In this document: piece by piece, positions 58,843-64,000 of the stretch | Layout: the number at the start of each line of letters is the position of its first letter | Position numbering within the stretch: the stretch's first letter is position 1 | Assembly: GCF_900129655.1 (NCBI RefSeq) | Contig: NZ_FQWK01000001.1 | Span: 310,001 to 374,000 of the forward strand | DNA from: Bacteroides clarus YIT 12056 | Lineage (GTDB): Bacteria > Bacteroidota > Bacteroidia > Bacteroidales > Bacteroidaceae | Reading direction: 5' to 3' | Length of the DNA: 64,000 bases | Made by a program: the position numbers and the translations under genes | Notes under the pieces: generated by a model | The model's input: the letters and a program-made list of their open reading frames with translations, nothing else | Databases searched by the model: none | Told to the model about the DNA's origin: nothing

Positions 58843-60495
58843 ATGAAAACATTATATAAGAGATTAATTAGTATATCTATGGTTATTTTCTGGTCGGTAC
58901 TACTCTTTACTTCTTGTGAAGATTTCCTTGCGGAAAAACCATATGATTTTTATGATGAACAAGACTTTTATAAAGATGTGTCGGAATTAGAATTAGCAGT
59001 GAATGGTGCTTATGAAGTATTAAGTCAAAAAATGACATATGGACATTTTATGTTAGTAAATGACTGTGATACAGATTTGAGCCATATAAAAGGTTCCGGT
59101 ACAGGCCATACAGCTCGTGACTTAGGTCATTATAATATCTATACATCTCATAACTGGCTTGAGGAAGCGTGGGGATACTATTATACAGGAATAGACCGTG
59201 TAAATCGTATTATGGCAAATAAAGATCGTGTAGATTTACCAGATGAAACATCACAGGCAACCTTTAAACGCTTGATTGCAGAAGCAAGATTATTACGAGG
59301 TATCTGTTATTTTGATTTGGTACGTATGTGGGGAGATGTTCCTTTTAAATTGACAGCTTCTGATAAGACTGAGAATTTTGCTGTAACTCGTACAGATAGA
59401 GAAGAAGTATATCAGCAGATTGTAGATGATATGGAAGCTGCCGTTGCTGATTTGCCTTGGTATAATGAAGTTAGCTCGTACGAGGGACGTCCAACTAAAG
59501 GGGCCGCAATGGGATTACTTGCACGGGCGTATTTGTTTCGAGCCGGTTATTCACTACATCAAAATGGTAGAATGGAACGTCCTGATAACTATTTGGAATA
59601 TTATAAGAAAGTGAAGGAAATCTGTGCGGAATTAATTAATTCGCATCGTCATTCTTTGAATGCCAGCTATGAGAAGGTGTTTAAAAATATTTGTGAGAAT
59701 GTAATGGAACCCAGTGAAGTTATGTATGAGGTACAGTTCTATAATCCTTCAGGAGAAGATGACCATAGTAGTAAAATTGGTTCTTATAATTCTCCTGAGA
59801 TAAATCGTAATTCTTCTTATGGTTTGGGTAACTCCTTTATTAAGACCACTCATTTTGCTTATGATCTTTATGAGGTAGGAGATATTCGTAGGGAGACAGC
59901 GATCGCTACCTTTAAAATAGATGCTAATGACAAGGTTATTGAAATACCACGTAATGAAAGCTATACATGGGCTCCTGGAAAATGGCGTAGAAATTGGATT
60001 CCTGGTCCTCCGAAAGACTTGGAAAATATGGATATTAATTTTATACTTTTACGATATTCAGATGTGCTTTTAATGTATGCAGAAGCTGTTAATGAGGTAG
60101 ATGGTCAATTGGATCAATTGGGAATAGAATGCCTGAATCAGGTTCGTAGAAGAGCATATGGATATGCCCCTACTACGGCAAACTCTGAAATCGATTTTAC
60201 AGCAGCAGATTTTCCTGATCAGAAAAGCGTACAGGATTATTTATTTGTTGAACGTGCAAGAGAGTTGTGTTTTGAAGGTTTTCGCCGTTATGACTTAATC
60301 CGTTGGAATAAATTAGCTGATACTCTTGATGATTTTGCGGTGAAATTTAATGCGGCTGTTGCTGATGGGACATTGAAATCTTATGTTTGGGCAGCAGGTA
60401 AATATTTTGAAGCGGGTAAACATGAGTTATATCCTATTCCTGCTTATGAGATTCGGGAGACCAAAGGAAGTTTGGTACAAAATCCTAAATATTGA
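58843..60495 (+). CDS. SusD/RagB-family surface glycan-binding lipoprotein
   Basis: Surface lipoprotein of 550 residues that forms the lid of the SusC transporter and binds the glycan. Lipobox SVLLFTSC places the lipid on Cys 25, followed by EDFL. Typical features: SELELAVNGAYEVLSQ, tetratricopeptide-like helices (RLIAEARLLRGICYFDLVRMWGDVPF), the RPTKGAAMGLLARAYLFRAGY block and the C-terminal ERARELCFEGFRRYDLIRWNKLAD and LYPIPAYEI. ATG 58843 is preferred over an upstream in-frame start inside susC. Confidence 0.96.
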   Translation: MKTLYKRLISISMVIFWSVLLFTSCEDFLAEKPYDFYDEQDFYKDVSELELAVNGAYEVLSQKMTYGHFMLVNDCDTDLSHIKGSGTGHTARDLGHYNIYTSHNWLEEAWGYYYTGIDRVNRIMANKDRVDLPDETSQATFKRLIAEARLLRGICYFDLVRMWGDVPFKLTASDKTENFAVTRTDREEVYQQIVDDMEAAVADLPWYNEVSSYEGRPTKGAAMGLLARAYLFRAGYSLHQNGRMERPDNYLEYYKKVKEICAELINSHRHSLNASYEKVFKNICENVMEPSEVMYEVQFYNPSGEDDHSSKIGSYNSPEINRNSSYGLGNSFIKTTHFAYDLYEVGDIRRETAIATFKIDANDKVIEIPRNESYTWAPGKWRRNWIPGPPKDLENMDINFILLRYSDVLLMYAEAVNEVDGQLDQLGIECLNQVRRRAYGYAPTTANSEIDFTAADFPDQKSVQDYLFVERARELCFEGFRRYDLIRWNKLADTLDDFAVKFNAAVADGTLKSYVWAAGKYFEAGKHELYPIPAYEIRETKGSLVQNPKY

Positions 60496-60534
60496 TTAAG
60501 TCTATATTAGCAATATAAACTCTGTTTTAAATAG

Positions 60535-60590
60535 TATAGGGTGGCGAAAACAAAATGTACTATCATAAGGCTGTTTTTTGTCACCCTATA
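60535..60590 (+). promoter_or_regulatory. Intercistronic stem-loop between SusD and SGNH genes
   Basis: TATAGGGTG...GAAAACA pairs with TGTTTT...CACCCTATA around an 18-base loop. It begins 40 bases after the SusD stop. It could protect the SusC/SusD message or limit read-through to the enzyme genes behind. Confidence 0.6.
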
Positions 60591-60622
60591 ATTATTTATA
60601 TACATTATTATTAACTAATCTT

Positions 60623-61405
60623 ATGGGAAAACTTTTCTTTATACTATTGTGTATAGTTATCAATATTTGTACTGTTAAGGCACAAAATATAAATGATTCG
60701 ATCCGGGTCTTGTTTATAGGTAATAGTTATACTCATTTTAATAAGTTACCGGATGATATACAGAAAATTGCTGCTACCCAGAAGATAAAACTATCATATC
60801 AGGCTTGTATTAGAGGAGGATATTCTTTTAAAAAGCATTTACAGAAACAGGAAGAAATAGAAATAATAAAAAAGGGTAGATGGGATTTTGTAATACTTCA
60901 AGAACATAGCGAAGCGCCGGCTAAGCCAACTAAAGTTGTTGCACAGGAAACGTATCCCTATGCGCGAATTTTGGATAGCTTGGTACATATTAATAGTCCT
61001 GAAGTCCATGTCATTTTTTATATGACATGGGGACATAAAGATGGATGTCTGTCACCAATTGCTGATTATCCCATTATAGATACATACATAGGGATGCAAG
61101 AACGTTTAAAAACGAGCTATCTAGAAATGACTTACCAAAATAATGCATGGTGTGCTCCTGTAGGAATGGTGTGGCAACAAGTGCGTAGAGAACGTCCGGA
61201 TTATGTTTTATATTGGCAAGACAGAACACATCCTTCGCCTCTTGGTACTTATTTGGCTGCTAATGTAATTTTCTCTACAATGTTTCAGAAACCTTACCAA
61301 ACTTCCTATATAAAAGGCTTACAAGTAGAACAAGCTGAGTATATACAACAAACGGCACAGAAGATGGTATTAAGTAATTTGAGACTGTTGAATATCAATA
61401 GGTGA
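60623..61405 (+). CDS. SGNH-hydrolase-like secreted protein (DUF4886-type)
   Basis: Probable secreted esterase of 260 residues. A signal peptide (FFILLCIVINICTVKAQ) is followed by block I with the nucleophile Ser in VLFIGNSYTHFNKLP, a Gly-containing block (CIRGGYSFKKHL), the Asn/His substitutions in VILQEHSEAP, and a catalytic Asp-His pair in DRTHPSPLGTYLAAN. ATG 60623 begins the signal. Such enzymes often remove acetyl groups from glycans, which fits this locus, but the substrate is not shown by the sequence. Confidence 0.82.
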   Translation: MGKLFFILLCIVINICTVKAQNINDSIRVLFIGNSYTHFNKLPDDIQKIAATQKIKLSYQACIRGGYSFKKHLQKQEEIEIIKKGRWDFVILQEHSEAPAKPTKVVAQETYPYARILDSLVHINSPEVHVIFYMTWGHKDGCLSPIADYPIIDTYIGMQERLKTSYLEMTYQNNAWCAPVGMVWQQVRRERPDYVLYWQDRTHPSPLGTYLAANVIFSTMFQKPYQTSYIKGLQVEQAEYIQQTAQKMVLSNLRLLNINR

Positions 61406-61485
61406 AATGCGTATATAGTGTGTGAGAACCCTTGTAGATTATCAGATTGAGTACTTAGAATAGAACTACCTAAATTTAGATTGTT

Positions 61486-63099
61486 ATGATGGCTACTACA
61501 TTAAATATTGCTTTATTGTTGTCTGCATTCTCATCTTCAGACTATAGTGTACAACGTGAAGAACAGCAGGAGAAACCTAATATATTATTTATTGCAGTTG
61601 ATGATTTGAAACCTATTTTGGGATGCTACGGTGCTCCTCTGATAAAAACTCCCAATATAGATCGTTTAGCTACTTTGGGTACTGTTTTCCAAAATACTTA
61701 TTGTCAACAAGCTATTTCCGGTGCTACTCGAGCTAGTGTGTTAACTGGTTTACGTCCGGATAAAACACAGGTTTATGATTTGATAACAAAAATTCGTGAT
61801 ATCAATCCTAATGTAGTTACTTTACCAGGATATTTTAAGGATAAAGGATATGTGACAACTGCCATAGGTAAGATTTTTCATCCGACGAATGTTATTAAAG
61901 AAGATGGTGAGTATTCATGGAGCATTCCTCATACAGAAGCGGAGGAATGTTTAGCAGAGGCATATGGTTATCCTGCTTTAGGATATTATCAACATCCTGA
62001 TACAAAATTGTTGGTTGAGAAGTATGGGATGGAAGCTAAAAAGAAAGGTCTGAAAGATGCGGAAGCAGCAAGATATATATTATCTCATATAAAACCTTCG
62101 GTAGAGTGTCTTGATGTACCGGATAATGCTTATGTAGATGGAGCTGTAACTTTAAAAGCAAAGCAGCAATTGCAAACATTGACAAAGAAAGGAAAACCAT
62201 TTTTTTTGGCTGTTGGCTATCATAAACCTCATTTACCTTTTGTTGCACCTAAAAAATATTGGGATTTATATGATAGGAAATCTATGCCTATTGCTGAATT
62301 TCAAGCACATGCAAAAGGCAGCCCTGAACTTGCATATCATCGTTGTGGTGAATTGAAAAAATATACTGATATTCCTGAATTCTGTATATTTACAGATCAA
62401 TCTTTGCATACAGGTTTGGCTTTAGAAAAGCAGAAAGAATTGATACATGGATATTATGCATGTATTTCTTATTTGGATACACAAGTGGGGGAATTACTTG
62501 ATACATTAGATTCTCTTGGTACACTTCACAATACAATTATTGTTTTATGGGGGGACCATGGTTGGCATTTGGGCGATCATGATTTGTGGAATAAGCATAC
62601 GAACTTTGAGAATGCGACAAAAGTGCCATTAATAATAGCTGCACCGGGAATGTCATCAGGTAATGCGGATACTTTTGCGGAATTTGTTGATATATATCCC
62701 ACATTGTGTGACTTAGCGGGTATTGGTATACCTTCAGATATTGATGGGAAGAGTTTAGTTCCGGCAATGGAAAACAAAAAGAGTAGGATTCGTAATTATG
62801 CTGTTAGTCAGTATCCGCGTAAATTTACAAAAGAAGAGGCTGATAGGCGAGGATATACCAGCACAACAATAATGGGGTATTCTTTGCGTACAGAAGGATA
62901 TCGTTATACTGTGTGGGCTCATGATTTTACTACTAGACAATCTTTTAATGACGGAAAAATATATGCGGAAGAACTTTATGATTATCAAAAGGATCCATTG
63001 GAGACGATCAATGTTGTCACAGATAAAGAATACCTTAAAATTAAAGAAAAATTAAAAGATATGATGATGGATTTTTTCTCAAAGCAAATGGATAAATAG
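61486..63099 (+). CDS. Sulfatase, iduronate-2-sulfatase-like
   Basis: Secreted S1 sulfatase of 537 residues. Metal site NILFIAVDDLKPILGCYGAP, maturation motif SGATRASVLTG (Ser-type), VTTAIGKIFHPTN, VGYHKPHLPFVAPKKYWDLYD and ILWGDHGWHLGDHDLWNKHTNFE follow the pattern of iduronate-2-sulfatase relatives (residue order LKP...GKIFHP...KPHLPF). The N-terminus (MATTLNIALLLSAFSS) is a short signal-like stretch, and an Ala/Glu-rich spacer follows. Two ATGs in a row (61486, 61489) are possible. Same strand as, and probably controlled with, SusC/D. Natural sulfate ester position not determined. Confidence 0.88.
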   Translation: MMATTLNIALLLSAFSSSDYSVQREEQQEKPNILFIAVDDLKPILGCYGAPLIKTPNIDRLATLGTVFQNTYCQQAISGATRASVLTGLRPDKTQVYDLITKIRDINPNVVTLPGYFKDKGYVTTAIGKIFHPTNVIKEDGEYSWSIPHTEAEECLAEAYGYPALGYYQHPDTKLLVEKYGMEAKKKGLKDAEAARYILSHIKPSVECLDVPDNAYVDGAVTLKAKQQLQTLTKKGKPFFLAVGYHKPHLPFVAPKKYWDLYDRKSMPIAEFQAHAKGSPELAYHRCGELKKYTDIPEFCIFTDQSLHTGLALEKQKELIHGYYACISYLDTQVGELLDTLDSLGTLHNTIIVLWGDHGWHLGDHDLWNKHTNFENATKVPLIIAAPGMSSGNADTFAEFVDIYPTLCDLAGIGIPSDIDGKSLVPAMENKKSRIRNYAVSQYPRKFTKEEADRRGYTSTTIMGYSLRTEGYRYTVWAHDFTTRQSFNDGKIYAEELYDYQKDPLETINVVTDKEYLKIKEKLKDMMMDFFSKQMDK

Positions 63100-63138
63100 A
63101 GGAAAATAAATAGTTAATTGTTTTACAATGTTGTTGTT

Positions 63139-64000
63139 ATGAATCGACTATCATATACACTATTGCCCCTTACCGCCCTCGGGTTCTCGGCTTGTACTTC
63201 CCCAAAGAAGGAGGTAAGTCGTCCTAACATTATCTTTATGATGACGGACGACCATACCACACAGGCGATGTCATGTTATGGCGGTCGTCTTATCCAAACT
63301 CCGAATATGGATAGGATAGCCAATGAGGGTATCCGTATGGATAACTGCTATGCAGTCAATGCGCTGTCAGGTCCCTCGCGCGCTTGTATTCTCACGGGTA
63401 AGTTCAGCCACATGAATGGCTTTACTGATAATGCGAGTACTTTCGATGGAAGTCAGCAAACCTTCCCGAAACTATTGCAGGCAGCAGGTTATCAGACATC
63501 AGTGATTGGTAAGTGGCATCTGATAACCGAACCGCAAGGGTTCGATTACTGGTGTATTCTGAGCGGACAGCATGAGCAGGGCGATTATTATAATCCCGAC
63601 TTTATTGAAAACGGTAAGCATGTGGTGGAGCAAGGTTACGTGACCGACATAGTTACCGATAAAGCGATCGAGTATTTGGAACATCGGGACAAGAGTAAGC
63701 CTTTCTGCATGATGTATCATCAAAAAGCTCCCCATCGCAATTGGATGCCGGCGCCCCGTCATTTGGGGATGTTCAACAACACCACATTCCCGGAACCCGG
63801 CACGCTTTTCGATACATACGAAGGCAGAGGACGTGCCGCCAAAGAACAAGATATGTCGATTGAGCATACGTTGACTGATGACTGGGATTTGAAGTTGCTG
63901 ACCCGTGAGGAAATGCTGAAAGACACTACCAACCGTCTTTATCAGGTATATAAGCGTATGCCGGCTGCCGTACAGGACAAATGGGATTCTGTCTATGCGC
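63139..64000 (+). CDS. Sulfatase, GlcNAc-6-sulfatase-like, 3' truncated by window end
   Basis: Partial S1 sulfatase; 287 residues are visible. A lipobox (LTALGFSACTS, Cys 19) predicts a lipid anchor. The metal site is NIIFMMTDDHTTQAMSCYGGR, the maturation motif SGPSRACILTG (Ser-type), and the active-site block TSVIGKWHLITEPQGFDYWCILSGQHEQGDYYNP plus MMYHQKAPHRNWMPAPRH follows. The pattern resembles the heparan N-acetylglucosamine-6-sulfatase type (as in B. thetaiotaomicron BT4656, by recollection). Base composition returns to the GC-richer host-like level, unlike the gene 39 bases before it. Confidence 0.88.
   Translation, partial: MNRLSYTLLPLTALGFSACTSPKKEVSRPNIIFMMTDDHTTQAMSCYGGRLIQTPNMDRIANEGIRMDNCYAVNALSGPSRACILTGKFSHMNGFTDNASTFDGSQQTFPKLLQAAGYQTSVIGKWHLITEPQGFDYWCILSGQHEQGDYYNPDFIENGKHVVEQGYVTDIVTDKAIEYLEHRDKSKPFCMMYHQKAPHRNWMPAPRHLGMFNNTTFPEPGTLFDTYEGRGRAAKEQDMSIEHTLTDDWDLKLLTREEMLKDTTNRLYQVYKRMPAAVQDKWDSVYA

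Noticed and set aside
63499..63867. Minus-strand frame within the last sulfatase
   Set aside because: It is antisense to conserved sulfatase motifs and has no family pattern.

Overview
The window comes from a Bacteroides-type genome (order Bacteroidales, family Bacteroidaceae). The evidence is: many promoters of the Bacteroides form TTTG-N19/20-TAnnTTTG; weak or absent Shine-Dalgarno sites; a SusC/SusD pair driven by a hybrid two-component regulator; serine-type sulfatases; the rprX-rprY pair; adenosylcobalamin-dependent ribonucleotide reductase; LysS with a C-terminal extension; and F-terminal outer-membrane barrels. Gene order at the left (EF-G paralogue, rprXY, marR, rpsF-rpsR-rplI) matches what I recall of B. 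thetaiotaomicron. I cannot name the species from sequence reading alone.

1-8.9 kb holds a 5'-truncated second elongation factor G, rprX-rprY, a 58-residue membrane protein, a MarR regulator divergent from rpsF-rpsR-rplI, a tiny Ala-rich lipoprotein and an acyl-CoA ligase. 8.9-25 kb is mostly housekeeping: mtaB, an LpxL-like acyltransferase and a glycosyltransferase in one run, mgsA, folB, a methyltransferase with a long folded leader, malQ with starch-binding domains, nrdJ, a nitroreductase, dnaA, and an amidase-MCE (MlaD) envelope pair. 25-35 kb is envelope-oriented: a BASS-like transporter, a GtrB/GtrA-like pair divergent from a GT39 glycosyltransferase, an HD protein, an LptD-like protein, ung and asnA.

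35.15-38.76 kb looks like a small accessory insertion directly behind a tRNA-Arg(CCG). A short direct repeat, AAAAACTCC, lies just after the tRNA and again in a strong terminator 3.5 kb away. Between them are a small membrane protein overlapping a Cas2/SinR-like protein, an IS1595-family transposase with two trailing small genes, a DUF4352-type membrane protein, and a long hairpin whose G.U pairs form only on the minus strand. This is the part of the window least explained by known genes.

38.8-47.2 kb returns to ordinary genes: a beta-barrel/DUF3869 lipoprotein pair, a HAD hydrolase, pgi, gpsA, lysS and a MATE exporter. 47.2-64 kb is a polysaccharide utilisation locus: a sulfatase, an unassigned toroid-type carbohydrate enzyme, an HTCS regulator, SusC, SusD, an SGNH esterase-like protein and two more sulfatases, the last cut by the window end. 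The likely substrate is a sulfated, possibly acetylated glycan such as a host glycosaminoglycan or mucin O-glycan. Its middle part, from inside the HTCS gene (about 52 kb) to about 63.1 kb, is clearly more AT-rich than both sides.

Intergenic DNA carries several families of palindromic repeats, some present at more than one place.
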